A stretch of 64,000 nucleotides of DNA from Hymenobacter fodinae (lineage in GTDB: Bacteria; Bacteroidota; Bacteroidia; Cytophagales; Hymenobacteraceae): assembly GCF_004745825.1 (NCBI RefSeq), contig NZ_SRLA01000003.1, positions 744,001 to 808,000 of the forward strand, in the 5' to 3' direction. Positions 1 through 8,443 of this stretch are shown here, piece by piece. The notes under the pieces were generated by a model. The model was not told the origin of the DNA. It made no database searches and was given only the letters and a program-made list of their open reading frames with translations. A program made the translations under genes and the position numbers. How positions within the stretch are numbered: position 1 is the stretch's first letter; the number at the start of each line of letters is the position of its first letter.

Positions 1-170
1 AACTGGGCTACTGCCGCTGTCGCCCCCCACAATAACAAGACTACTAGCCAACATAGGGAACAGGTTATTCTCATAGGCTTGCCGTTTGCTTACCGAAAAA
101 GATACTACTTGATGCCCTGCGGGGGCACCCAGGCCGCCAGCGCGGGGCATTCCGGGTTCTATAGCCGGGG

Positions 171-2087
171 CTAGAACCGGTAGCGCACGAAAGCCTCCAG
201 GGCTTCGTACTCGGTCAGGCCTAGCTGGTCGTAGAGCCGGGCTGTGGCGTGGTTGCGGTCCTCGGAGCGCTGCCAGAACTCGCGCTTGTCGTTGCCCGGA
301 AATACCGCGCTGTCCTTCTGCGACTGGTGCTTGAAGATGGCCTTGCGCTTGCGCAGCAGCTCCTCGGGGCTGATAGGCACGGCCATTTCGATTTCGTCAA
401 TGTCCCACTCCTGCCAGGCGCCCCGGTACAGCCACAGGTAGCAGTCCTCCACCCAGGCCTCCTGCCCCTTCAGCCGGGCCAGCGCCTCAAATATGGCATC
501 CAAACACACTCTGTGGGTGCCGTGCGGGTCGCGCAGGTCGCCGGCCGCGAAAATCTGGTGGGGCTGGATTGCCTGCAGCACGTCCATAACAGCCTGAATA
601 TCGGCCTCTCCCAACGGGTGCTTCTTTACCTGGCCCGTTTCGTAGAAGGGCATATTCAGGAAGTGCACGTTCGTCTCCTTCACCCCGCAGAAACGGCAGG
701 CCGCCTCCGCCTCACCCTTGCGAATCAGGGCCTTGATGTCGCGCACCAGGGGGCTGTCCTCCTCTCCTAGCTTCTTGCGGCCCAAAAACTCCACTACCTG
801 CTCCTGCTCCTGCTCCATCTGGCCGGGGCTGAGGCCCCGCTTACGGGCAAAATCCAGGGCGAAGTCGGCAAAACGCCGCGCATCGTCATCAAACACGGCT
901 AGGTTGCCGGAGGTCTGGTAGGCCACGTGCACGTCGTGGCCCTGGTCGACCAGCCGCAGCAGGGTGCCGCCCATGGAAATCACGTCGTCATCGGGGTGGG
1001 GGCTGAAGATCAGGGACCTTTTCCGCGCGGGCAGCGCCCGCTCCGGCCGCTGGTGGTCGTTGGAGTTGGGCTTGCCCCCCGGCCAGCCCGTAATGGTGTG
1101 CTGCAGCAGGTTGAACACCCGAATGTTGAGGTGGTAGGCGCTGCCGGCTTCCACCAGCAGGTCGCTGAGGCTGCCGTCCCGGTAGTCCTCGTCGGTGAGC
1201 TTCAGAATGGGCTTGTGCAGCTTCAGGCTCAGCCAGATTACCGCCCGCCGGATCAGGCTCTCGTTCCAGGCGCAGAGGCCTACCAGCCAGGGTGCCTTAA
1301 GGCGGGTCAGCTCCTGCGCGGCCCACTGATCCACCACCACCTGCACCTGGGGGTGTTGCTGCAGAAAGGACGCCGGCACTTCGTCCGACACGGGGCCCTC
1401 CACCATCCGCTGCAGAATCTTGGCCTTGCCCTCGCCCCAGGCCAGCAAAATGATCCGGCGGGCTTTCATGATGGTGCCAACGCCCATGGTCAGCGCCCGC
1501 AGGGGCACAAACTCCTCCTTAATAAAGTCCTTGGCCGCATCCATGATCGTGAGGGCATCCAGCTTTACTAGCCGGGTGGCGGATGTGAGGCCGGACCCGG
1601 GCTCGTTGAAGCCAATGTGCCCGGTGCGCCCGATGCCGAGCAGCTGCAGGTCGAGCCCGCCCGCCTGCTCAATCAACTGCTCGTAGTGCTGGCAGTAGGC
1701 CTTTACCTGCTCAATGGGTAGTGTGCCGTCGGGAATGTGGATGTTTTCCCGCGCGATGTCCACGTGGTCGAAGAGCTGTTCGTGCATGAAGTAGACGTAG
1801 CTCTGCAGCTCATCCGGCCGCATGGGGTAGTACTCGTCGAGGTTGAAGGTAACTACATTGCGAAAGCTTAGGCCTTCTTCCCGGTGCAGGCGGATCAGCT
1901 CCTGGTACACGCCAATCGGCGAGGAGCCAGTGGCCAGCCCCAGCACGGCTTTTTCTCCTTGGGCCTGCTTGCGTCGGATCAGGTCGGCTAGCTCGTGGGC
2001 GACGTGGACCGCGCCCTGCCGCGCCTCCTCGAAAATTGTGACGGGTAGTTTCTCGTAGGTGGTTTCGGGGTAGCTAAGTACTTCCAT
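171..2087 (-). CDS. nagB: Glucosamine-6-phosphate deaminase fused to a PIG-L-type deacetylase
   Basis: Two-domain protein of 638 aa. Residues 1-270 are NagB-like: phosphate-binding LATGSSP near 51, NLDEYY at 82-87, and GHIGFNEP at 156-163 carrying the catalytic His157 and Glu162. NagB converts glucosamine-6-phosphate to fructose-6-phosphate and ammonia in amino-sugar catabolism. From about residue 355 a PIG-L/LmbE domain begins, with the zinc motif HPDDD at 364-368; this family removes N-acetyl groups from sugars. Escherichia coli NagB is 266 aa, so this is the long fusion form common in Bacteroidetes. Oddity: the position of E. coli Asp141 (in GNDGH) is Thr155 here (GRTGH). The ATG at 2085-2087 gives a normal NagB N-terminus. 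It diverges from a lacI-type regulator, which probably controls it. Family assignment is firm; which sugar the second domain deacetylates is not known. Confidence 0.93.
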   Translation of the reverse strand: MEVLSYPETTYEKLPVTIFEEARQGAVHVAHELADLIRRKQAQGEKAVLGLATGSSPIGVYQELIRLHREEGLSFRNVVTFNLDEYYPMRPDELQSYVYFMHEQLFDHVDIARENIHIPDGTLPIEQVKAYCQHYEQLIEQAGGLDLQLLGIGRTGHIGFNEPGSGLTSATRLVKLDALTIMDAAKDFIKEEFVPLRALTMGVGTIMKARRIILLAWGEGKAKILQRMVEGPVSDEVPASFLQQHPQVQVVVDQWAAQELTRLKAPWLVGLCAWNESLIRRAVIWLSLKLHKPILKLTDEDYRDGSLSDLLVEAGSAYHLNIRVFNLLQHTITGWPGGKPNSNDHQRPERALPARKRSLIFSPHPDDDVISMGGTLLRLVDQGHDVHVAYQTSGNLAVFDDDARRFADFALDFARKRGLSPGQMEQEQEQVVEFLGRKKLGEEDSPLVRDIKALIRKGEAEAACRFCGVKETNVHFLNMPFYETGQVKKHPLGEADIQAVMDVLQAIQPHQIFAAGDLRDPHGTHRVCLDAIFEALARLKGQEAWVEDCYLWLYRGAWQEWDIDEIEMAVPISPEELLRKRKAIFKHQSQKDSAVFPGNDKREFWQRSEDRNHATARLYDQLGLTEYEALEAFVRYRF

Positions 2088-2659
2088 AATACGCTAGGTA
2101 AATGAACAAGTGAAGCCGTATGCGCGCGGCCGACTAACGACCTCCAACCTGGTAATCCCCCCACTCTCTGCACCTAATGGCAGCCATAGCCACCACCTAG
2201 TGGGTCCCGATAATCAACTGTATGCGTACTGCCGGCTACTATATTTTCCGGCCCACGGCCGGCACGCGTAATAGAACTTTTCAAGCACTAGCTTGCTAAT
2301 TGTCTTAAATATAGATATATACTATATACAACACAATGTTTGAAAAAGAAAAAATGTGTGCGCACACGCAAATCCTACTTGCTTGAGTGTGCGCGCACGC
2401 AGAAGTACTATTAGCAGGTACCATTCCTTTCCGTATATTGATACAAAGTATAATAAAGCTTAGATGCTATCAATAATTAGCTGGCCCATGCCCTAGGCAC
2501 AACGAGCTAGCCTAGGCCACTGGCTCGCTTTCAGCTAAATCAGCAGCCACTACACCGGCGCTATCCAATTAAAAATGCCGACTAGGCCACCTGTGCCCGC
2601 TAGCCCGGTGATTTGGTCATTTCCTCTCCCTGGTTTTCACAGATGCGCTCCGAACACTT
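2088..2659. other. Divergent intergenic region, nagB-PIG-L / lacI-type
   Basis: This 572-bp gap separates two divergent genes. Its centre (about 2270-2470) is strongly AT-rich and holds two GC-rich palindromes, listed separately. I see no convincing ORF. A GCCTAGGC palindrome lies near 2510. The size and the central palindromes suggest a shared control region. Confidence 0.6.
2356..2398. promoter_or_regulatory. Paired palindromes, candidate LacI-family operators
   Basis: GTGTGCGCACAC at 2356-2367 is a perfect 12-bp palindrome with a central CG, as is usual for LacI/GalR operators. GTGCGCGCAC at 2389-2398 is a perfect 10-bp palindrome. Their centres are 32 bp apart, about three helical turns, so two dimers could bind the same DNA face. 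They stand out in an AT-rich background midway between the divergent nagB-type and lacI-type genes. That they are operators is inferred from symmetry and position. Confidence 0.6.
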
Positions 2660-3748
2660 ATGGGAACGACTGCCATACGTATCAAGGATATTGCCGCCAA
2701 AGCCAACGTCTCGGTTGGCACCGTCGACCGCGTGCTGCACAACCGGGGCCGGGTGTCAGAGCCGGTGCGTCAGCGGGTACTGCAGATGATGCAGGAACTG
2801 GCCTACGAGCCGAACCTGCTGGCCCGGACGCTCGGGACTAACAGCACACACCGCGTGGCTGTTCTGCAGCCGGATCATACGCTGGACCCCTATTGGCAGG
2901 CTCCATGGGAGGGTATTGAGCAAGCCGCCCGCGAGCTGAAACCCTACGGCGTATCGCTCACCCGCTACCCCTACGACTTACACCAGGTTGACTCTTTTCT
3001 GGAGCAGGCCAACCGCGCTACCCTTTCCGAACCCGATGGCATCCTAGTGGCACCCCTTTTCTACCAGGAGTCACTGGCCTTGTTTACGCGCTGGCAGCAG
3101 CAACACATTCCTTACGTATTGTTTAACACCTATATCGAGGAGGCCTCCCCCCTGAGCTATGTCGGACAAGACTCTTACCAAAGCGGCTTGTTGGCCGGCA
3201 AGCTAGTGCAGTTCGCTCAGCCCGCCGGTGCAACATTTCTGATCGTGCACATTGCCGAAGACATTGCCAACTCGCGCCACATTACCCAGAAGGAAAAAGG
3301 CTTTCGGGAATACTTTGCCCAGTTAGCCCATAATTCGCGCCCTTCTGAACTCAGGGAGCAGCCTTACACTATCCGCTGCTTGGAGCTGCCCCCGCCTACC
3401 GACCCCGCCTTCGCCCGGCGGCTAACCCAGTTGCTGGATGAGGAAGGAACCCAGCTGCGGGGAATGTTCGTGAGCACTTCAAAGGCCTACGAGGTTGCAC
3501 CCTATCTCCAGGCCTATCAGCGGGAAGAAATTCGGCTAGTAGGCTACGACCTGCTTGAGCAAAATATTCATTTCCTGCGGGAAGGCGTGATTCACTTTCT
3601 GATCAATCAAAACCCTAAGCAGCAGGGTTACCGCGGGGTTTTCACCCTGGCGGACCAGTTGATTTTCAAGAAGCAGGTTTCCCCCCTGTCCTACCTGCCG
3701 CTCGACATCATCACTCAGGAAAACCTGCAGTACTACCTCGATAAGTAG
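2660..3748 (+). CDS. LacI-family transcriptional regulator
   Basis: 362 aa. The N-terminus (IKDIAAKANVSVGTVDRVL, about residues 8-26) is a LacI helix-turn-helix followed by the hinge region; the rest is a periplasmic-binding-protein-like sensor domain with VAVLQPD near 68 and YVGQDSYQSGLLAGK near 170. It should bind DNA as a dimer and respond to a sugar or sugar phosphate. Divergence from nagB-PIG-L with paired palindromes between them points to local control of amino-sugar breakdown and autoregulation. The effector cannot be read from the sequence. The ATG at 2660 sits nine codons before the helix-turn-helix, as is usual. Confidence 0.9.
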   Translation: MGTTAIRIKDIAAKANVSVGTVDRVLHNRGRVSEPVRQRVLQMMQELAYEPNLLARTLGTNSTHRVAVLQPDHTLDPYWQAPWEGIEQAARELKPYGVSLTRYPYDLHQVDSFLEQANRATLSEPDGILVAPLFYQESLALFTRWQQQHIPYVLFNTYIEEASPLSYVGQDSYQSGLLAGKLVQFAQPAGATFLIVHIAEDIANSRHITQKEKGFREYFAQLAHNSRPSELREQPYTIRCLELPPPTDPAFARRLTQLLDEEGTQLRGMFVSTSKAYEVAPYLQAYQREEIRLVGYDLLEQNIHFLREGVIHFLINQNPKQQGYRGVFTLADQLIFKKQVSPLSYLPLDIITQENLQYYLDK

Positions 3749-4352
3749 CCGTTGGGCCGGCAAATGCTGCAGAAATTCCGCCTGGCCAGGCGCACGGGAT
3801 TATCTTGCTTGGAACTCACCCTGGCGTGCCCACCTGACCTGCTAGTGGGTGGTCTAGCAATGTTCGGGCTGCATGCTGTTAAGCCAGTACCTGCAGTGAA
3901 AGCAAGAACAAGAGTTCCTGCCAGGCGACGAAGCCCCCGTGCGGTACAGTTGCCTAAACAACGAGGAGCGGGCGCCTAAATCAGGAGTGGCACCATAGGC
4001 GGATTTATAGGTATAATAACGGCCAACAAATGCATAAGCGCCCACAGTAGCATGCGATGTATACATTTTATAAGAGACTATCACCATGAAAAATAGGTTG
4101 ACGCAGTGTCCTACTTCAAAAGATTGTGACAGATCGTGAACATGATTTACAGAATTGCTCCCGTACACCTGTGCATTAAAATAGAAAATAAACAATCGAC
4201 ATATATAATACTACAACGTCTTGACAAGTAATTACTTCTTTCTGTTAAAAACTGTCGTACGGAGAGACACAGCCTAGGCCTTTATAAAAACCGCTTTGCG
4301 ACGGACATATCCTCGCTCTTTTCTGATATCAATCAGGCCTAGCGCCTGACAT
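3749..4352. other. Intergenic region without a recognisable gene
   Basis: This 604-bp stretch is GC-rich to about 3980 and then distinctly AT-rich to about 4260. The only open frame of any length (3854-4195, minus) has no recognisable domain and an unlikely composition. I see no RNA gene or clear terminator. The AT-rich half may hold the ccoI promoter. Confidence 0.5.
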
Positions 4353-6842
4353 TTGTCATCCTGCGGGGCAGGCGTGCGCCGGACCTTTGGGCTGTTCAGC
4401 TGCTCCTGCCTGCGCGTGCCTACACTGCTTGCTCCCGAACCACTTACCCGCAGCACCTGCGCCCACTGCGGCGACGAGTGCGCGGATGATGCGCTGATCT
4501 CTCACGGCCAAAGCTTTTGCTGCGCCGGCTGCCGGACGGTGTATGAGTTGCTGGCCGAAAACAACCTCTGCTCCTACTATAGCGTGAGCGAGCCGCAGCC
4601 CGGCCAGAAAATTCCGGCCATGGAGCTACCCGGTCGCTTCGATTACCTTGATTCCGACATCGTGCAGACCCAGCTCCTAGCCTTTCGGAGCGATACGCGC
4701 GCGCGCCTCACACTTCAAATTCCGCAGATGCACTGTGCTTCTTGCATCTGGCTGCTGGAGCGTCTATACCAGCTCAACCCCGGCGTGCAAGAGTCGCAGG
4801 TAAACTTTCTGCGCAAGGAAATAGCCATCAGCTACCACCCCGGCCAAACCACGCTGAAAGACGTGGTGAAACTGCTGGCGGCCTTGGGCTACGAGCCCCA
4901 GATTACCTTGGCCGAACTCGGCCCCGCGCAGGCCGGCCCCGACCGGACCATCTACTACCGGCTAGGCCTAGCGGCGTTCTGCTTCGGCAACGTCATGTTG
5001 CTAGCCTTCCCCGATTACTTTTCTTTCACGGAGGAGCTAGCCACCAACTTCGGTCAGTTCTTCGGCTACCTGAGCCTAGTGCTTGCCTTGCCGGTACTGG
5101 CCTACAGCGCGCGTGGCTTCTATGAGTCGGCGTGGCAAGGGCTGCGGCACCGCTACATCAACCTCGATTTTCCCATCAGTCTAGGCCTGTCGGCGCTGTT
5201 CCTGACCAGCGTGCACGACATCATTACCCGCAACGGCCCCGGCTACCTCGACTCGTTTACGGGGCTGGTGTTCTTCATGCTGATCGGTAAGTGGGCCCAG
5301 CAGCACACCTACGATGCCCTACGCTTCGACCGTGACTTTACTTCCTACTTCCCGGTGGCCGTGACGGTGCTCAGCCCGGAAAGCGAGCGGACCATCTCGG
5401 TGAAGGAGTTGCGCGTAGGCCAGCGGATTCGGGTGCGCCACCAGGAAGTAGTGCCCGCCGATGCGGTTCTGATGCAGGGCGCCGGCCAAATAGACTACAG
5501 CTTTGTGTTGGGGGAGAGTGAGCCGGTGGCGAAGGTGGCGGGCGAGCTGGTGTATGCCGGCGGCCGGCAAGTGGGCGAAAGCGTGGAGCTGGAAGTAGTG
5601 CGCGAAGTCTCGCAGGGCTACCTCACCCAGCTCTGGAACAACCCCGTTTTCCAGAAAGCCGAAAAGCAAACCCTGGAAACCTATGCCAACAAGGTAGGCC
5701 GCTACTTCGTGGCTCTGACGCTGGTGCTGGCCACCGGGGCCGTGCTATACTGGTACCCCCGCGACCCGCAGATGGCGCTACGGGCTTTCACCTCGGTATT
5801 GGTTATTGCCTGCCCGTGTGCGCTTTCCCTGGCCACGCCTTTTGCGCTGGGAGCCGCGCTACGGGTATTTGGTCGGCGCAACTTCTACCTCAAAAACTCG
5901 GTGGTGGCGGAAACGCTGGCCCGCGCGAATACTATTGTGTTCGACAAAACGGGCACTCTCACGGAGGTTTCCAGGTCACAGGCAGAATATTACGGCACGC
6001 CGCTCACCACCCAGCAGCAGGCCTTAATTGCGGCCGTAGCCGGCCACTCCACGCACCCGCTAAGTCAGCGCATAGCCTAAACTCTAGGCCACCCGGCCCG
6101 GCTATTAGCGGAGTTCCGGGAGGTGCCTGGGCAAGGCGTGTGTGGGGTGCTGAACAATGTGCGAGTGAAGCTTAGCTCCGCGGCCTTTGTGGGGGCCAAC
6201 CCTGCTTCCACGGTTTCGGCGGCAGTTTGCCCCGGGGCATCTCGAGTGTACGTGGCCCTCAATGAGCATCCTATGGGGTGCTACGTTCTGCTCAACGCTT
6301 ACCGCCCCGAGCTGCCGCAAGTGCTGCAAGAACTCTCTCAACCCTACAACTTGGTGGTACTCTCCGGCGACAACGACGCTGAGCAGGGTCGTCTGCGGCA
6401 GCTGTTCGGACCCAAGGCAGAGCTCCGGTTCTTTCAGTCGCCGCAAAGCAAACTAGAATACGTATCGGAGCTGCAGCGCCAAGGCCGCCACGTGGTCATG
6501 CTCGGCGACGGCCTCAACGATGCCGGTGCCCTCCGCCAAGCCGATGTGGGCATTGCCCTGACCGATAAAATCACCCACTTCTTCCCCGCCTGCGACGCCA
6601 TCCTGGATGCGCGCAGCTTCGGGCAGTTGGGCACCTTCCTGCAATTCTCGCGCAACTGCATGCACATTGTGCTGGCCACGTTCGGCCTGTCATTTCTTTA
6701 TAATGGCATTGGCCTCATGCTGGCCGTGCAGGGTCGCTTTACGCCCATCGTGTCGGCCATTCTGATGCCCATCAGCTCGCTCAGCGTGATTTTATTCGCA
6801 ACGCTGCTGGTGAAGCTGGCGGCCCGCCGCTGGAAGCTGTAA
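4353..6842 (+). pseudogene. ccoI: CcoI/FixI-type copper P-type ATPase with an in-frame TAA
   Basis: CcoI supplies copper to cytochrome cbb3 oxidase. Visible in order: Cys-rich N-terminus (CAHCGDEC, CCAGC), an HMA domain with MHCASC, transmembrane segments, the actuator-type GES motif, CPC at residues 487-489, and phosphorylation motif DKTGT with Asp531. Codon 576 (6078-6080) is TAA. The same frame then continues without any shift through LGHPARLLAEF and FREVPGQGV, the GDGLND hinge motif near 718-723 and the C-terminal membrane segments, ending at 6842. The whole reading of 830 codons matches a normal CcoI length. So this is one gene with a single nonsense codon inside the nucleotide-binding domain, just after the HP motif. 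A truncated product would lack the hinge. Sequencing error cannot be excluded. The start is uncertain: TTG at 4353 or GTG at 4416. Confidence 0.88.
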
Positions 6843-6919
6843 GTGGCCTAGAGCCGGTAGCAGGTTGCGCTTCCACTGCTGCTAGGTCAGTCTTTCTCAC
6901 TCGTTCTTGTCTTACTCCC

Positions 6920-7083
6920 ATGACTATTATATTTCTGCTCATCGGCATTAGCCTTACCGTGGCCGTGGCTTTCCTAAGCGCCTTCTTATGGCTGTGCGTT
7001 CCGGGCAATACGGCGATACATACACGCCTTCGGTGCGGGTGCTATTTGAGGAAGAAAGCACTGGTCCGCTTCCTCCCCAGTAG
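6920..7083 (+). pseudogene. ccoS: CcoS-like cbb3 oxidase assembly protein, frameshifted
   Basis: The first 24 codons from ATG 6920 read MTIIFLLIGISLTVAVAFLS and onward to the Trp at 6989-6991, a single-pass CcoS membrane anchor. The frame then departs. Moving one base restores the expected tail: AVRSGQYGDTYTPSVRVLFE and an acidic end, stopping at TAG 7081-7083. One G is missing at about 6990-6991. With it restored the protein would be 54 aa, the usual CcoS size. It lies 77 bp after ccoI, the standard order. As written the frame runs into the repeat downstream and makes a basic, unrelated tail. Either a real lesion or a base-call error. Confidence 0.82.
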
Positions 7084-7101
7084 CGCCGCTAGAACGCAGC
7101 T

Positions 7102-7365
7102 CCCCTCCTTAAGTAAGGAGGGGTTGGGGTGGTTGAAATGAACTAAAACAACAAACACGAGCGTCATGTCAAGCTTGTCGAGACATCTCGCGCGCTGATG
7201 TTGCCAAAGTAACTTAACTAAATGGCACGTCATCCTGACGCAGGAAGAATCTTCTCACGTCAAAACGATACGCTAGCCAGTCATTTACATGGGGTAAAAT
7301 TCCTGCGTCAGGATGGTGCTAACGATGGTCAACCACCCCCAACCCCTCCTCATCTGAGGAGGGGA
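7102..7365. repeat. Composite palindromic element, copy A
   Basis: The left end is a hairpin, CCCCTCCTTA/TAAGGAGGGG (7102-7123), followed by TTGGGGTGGTTGA. The right end (7329-7365) is its inverse: TCAACCACCCCCAACCCCTC, then a second hairpin. Inside is another inverted pair, ATCCTGACGCAGGAA (7232-7246) and TTCCTGCGTCAGGAT (7300-7314), and a stretch CATGTCAAGCTTGTCGAGAC near 7165. The same order of parts recurs at 58755-59043. The element is non-coding and resembles a MITE or complex REP element. Confidence 0.8.
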
Positions 7366-7399
7366 GTGCCAGGCCAATACTAGTTTCCCTACTTCCTGC

Positions 7400-7459
7400 A
7401 AAGCGGGCAGCGTGTACCTTTAGGCCCAATCAGGTCTGAAAGCACACGCTGCCCGCTTT
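7400..7459. terminator. Long inverted repeat, possible terminator
   Basis: AAAGCGGGCAGCGTGT (7400-7415) and ACACGCTGCCCGCTTT (7444-7459) are perfect 16-bp arms with a 28-nt loop. It lies 42 bp before the phosphodiesterase start. The long loop is unusual for an intrinsic terminator; it may instead be a structured leader or repeat. Confidence 0.45.
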
Positions 7460-7501
7460 TGATGCGTATAGTCCTTTTTACAGTCTCCACTTCCTGCCCT
7501 C

Positions 7502-8002
7502 ATGAAGAAAATCGGCCTTCTCTCCGACACGCATAGCTACCTTGATGACCGCATCCTGCACCACCTCCAAGGCTGCGACGAAATCTGGCATGCCGGTGAC
7601 TTCGGCACAGCGGCAGTGGCGGAAGAGCTGGCCACGGTGGCTCCGCTGCGGGGCGTCTACGGCAACATCGACGGCCGCGATGTGCGCCTTACGCAGCCAC
7701 TAGTACAGCATTTTGAGGTAGAAGGCTTGTGGGTGCTCATGACCCACATTGGCGGCTACCCCGGCCATTATAGCCCTGCCGGCCGCGCGCTGGTGCAGGA
7801 GCATCGCCCCGGTTTATTCATCAGTGGCCACTCCCACATCCTCAAAGTAATGCCCGACCCACACCTAGGCCTTTTGCACCTCAACCCCGGCGCTGCAGGC
7901 CGTCACGGCTTCCATAAAGTGCGGACTATGTTGCGGTTTGAGGTGGCCGATGGCAAAGTGCAGCAACTGCAAGCCATTGAGTTGGGGCCGAGGGTTGGGT
8001 AG
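7502..8002 (+). CDS. YfcE/MJ0936-type metallophosphoesterase
   Basis: 166 aa covering the compact calcineurin-like phosphoesterase fold. The metal motifs are in order: DTH with Asp9 and His11, HAGD with His30 and Asp33, GN with Asn55, THIGG near 81, and GHSH near 112. This family hydrolyses phosphodiesters in vitro, using Mn2+ or Ni2+; its physiological substrate is generally unknown. Length is typical and the ATG at 7502 starts directly with the beta-strand before DTH. It stands alone and converges with the small gene at 8175-8345, from which a strong hairpin separates it. Confidence 0.88.
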   Translation: MKKIGLLSDTHSYLDDRILHHLQGCDEIWHAGDFGTAAVAEELATVAPLRGVYGNIDGRDVRLTQPLVQHFEVEGLWVLMTHIGGYPGHYSPAGRALVQEHRPGLFISGHSHILKVMPDPHLGLLHLNPGAAGRHGFHKVRTMLRFEVADGKVQQLQAIELGPRVG

Positions 8003-8020
8003 TGTAAGCCCTAAGCGAGT

Positions 8021-8047
8021 GTCATGCTTCGACAAGCTCAGCATGAC
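8021..8047. repeat. Short hairpin repeat of the GTCATGCT type
   Basis: GTCATGCT (8021-8028) and AGCATGAC (8040-8047) form an inverted pair around TCGACAAGCTC. The same words occur in the longer hairpin at 61572-61664 and, in variant form, in the two composite elements. It appears to be the simplest member of one dispersed family. Confidence 0.55.
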
Positions 8048-8082
8048 GGTCTTAACGGTCTTTTAAAAACCATGACAACAAA

Positions 8083-8114
8083 AAAGCGTCTTCCCTTTGC
8101 AAGGAAGACGCTTT
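8083..8114. terminator. Bidirectional intrinsic terminator
   Basis: AAAGCGTCTTCC and GGAAGACGCTTT form a perfect 12-bp stem with an 8-nt loop between converging genes. A-rich sequence on the left gives a U-tract for minus-strand transcripts. Confidence 0.8.
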
Positions 8115-8174
8115 GGAAATTCTGACGGGAACCCACCGACACCGGGGTAGGTGTGCCAGACGCGAAAAACGCAA

Positions 8175-8345
8175 TTAGGCGTTGGCTTCGGTCGTGGCAG
8201 CGCTCGTGGTGAAGCGGGCTTTCAGCTCCTCGATGTCTACGTTCTTCAGAACGGGGGTCAGGAGTAGTTGCTTAATAACGCGCTGCTTGTTGTTAGCGCG
8301 GGCAATGTTCTTGCGGTGCTTCCGCTTCAGACGGGTAACGCTCAT
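8175..8345 (-). CDS. Small basic conserved protein of unknown function
   Basis: 56 aa from the ATG at 8343-8345. The N-terminal half is very rich in Lys and Arg (TRLKRKHRKNIARANNKQR), the C-terminal half is mildly acidic (NVDIEELKARF) and ends in Ala and Thr. The frame stays open further upstream, but an exact TAnnTTTG promoter element 39 bp before this ATG supports the short form. The look is that of a nucleic-acid- or ribosome-associated protein; I do not recognise a named family. Divergent from threonine aldolase. Confidence 0.72.
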   Translation of the reverse strand: MSVTRLKRKHRKNIARANNKQRVIKQLLLTPVLKNVDIEELKARFTTSAATTEANA

Positions 8346-8383
8346 TTTTCCGGGTCGGTTAAAGTCTTTCTGTAAATGAGGGG

Positions 8384-8391
8384 CAAAAGTA
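8384..8391 (-). promoter_or_regulatory. Bacteroidetes -7 element for the small basic gene
   Basis: On the minus strand this reads TACTTTTG, an exact TAnnTTTG, 39 bp upstream of the ATG at 8345. It is back-to-back with the plus-strand element at 8397-8404. Confidence 0.55.
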
Positions 8392-8396
8392 AGTAC

Positions 8397-8404
8397 TAAA
8401 TTTG
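8397..8404 (+). promoter_or_regulatory. Bacteroidetes -7 element for threonine aldolase
   Basis: TAAATTTG matches TAnnTTTG exactly and lies 40 bp before the preferred ATG at 8444. This supports that start over the upstream one at 8402, which would overlap the promoter. Confidence 0.55.
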
Positions 8405-8443
8405 ACACCGGGAAACCTTTCCCGTAATTCCATTGAACATCTT

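Larger units (their letters stand above)
7084..7501. other. Intergenic region occupied by a composite palindromic repeat
   Basis: This 418-bp gap between ccoS and the phosphodiesterase gene holds the composite repeat (7102-7365) and a large hairpin (7400-7459). No ccoN, ccoO or ccoP sequence follows ccoS, although these genes commonly do. Confidence 0.6.

Noticed and set aside
1..170. Start of a minus-strand gene at the left edge (ATG at 52-54)
   Set aside because: Only 18 codons are visible before the window ends, with no recognisable family.
3854..4195. Minus-strand frame of 113 codons between the lacI-type gene and ccoI
   Set aside because: No domain, no promoter-like element, and an abrupt shift in base composition across it.
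6078..6080. Programmed recoding of the ccoI stop
   Set aside because: The codon is TAA, not TGA as needed for selenocysteine, and I see no structure nearby that would support readthrough.
7102..7365. CRISPR array or insertion sequence
   Set aside because: The repeats are inverted and nested, not regularly spaced direct repeats, and there is no transposase frame.
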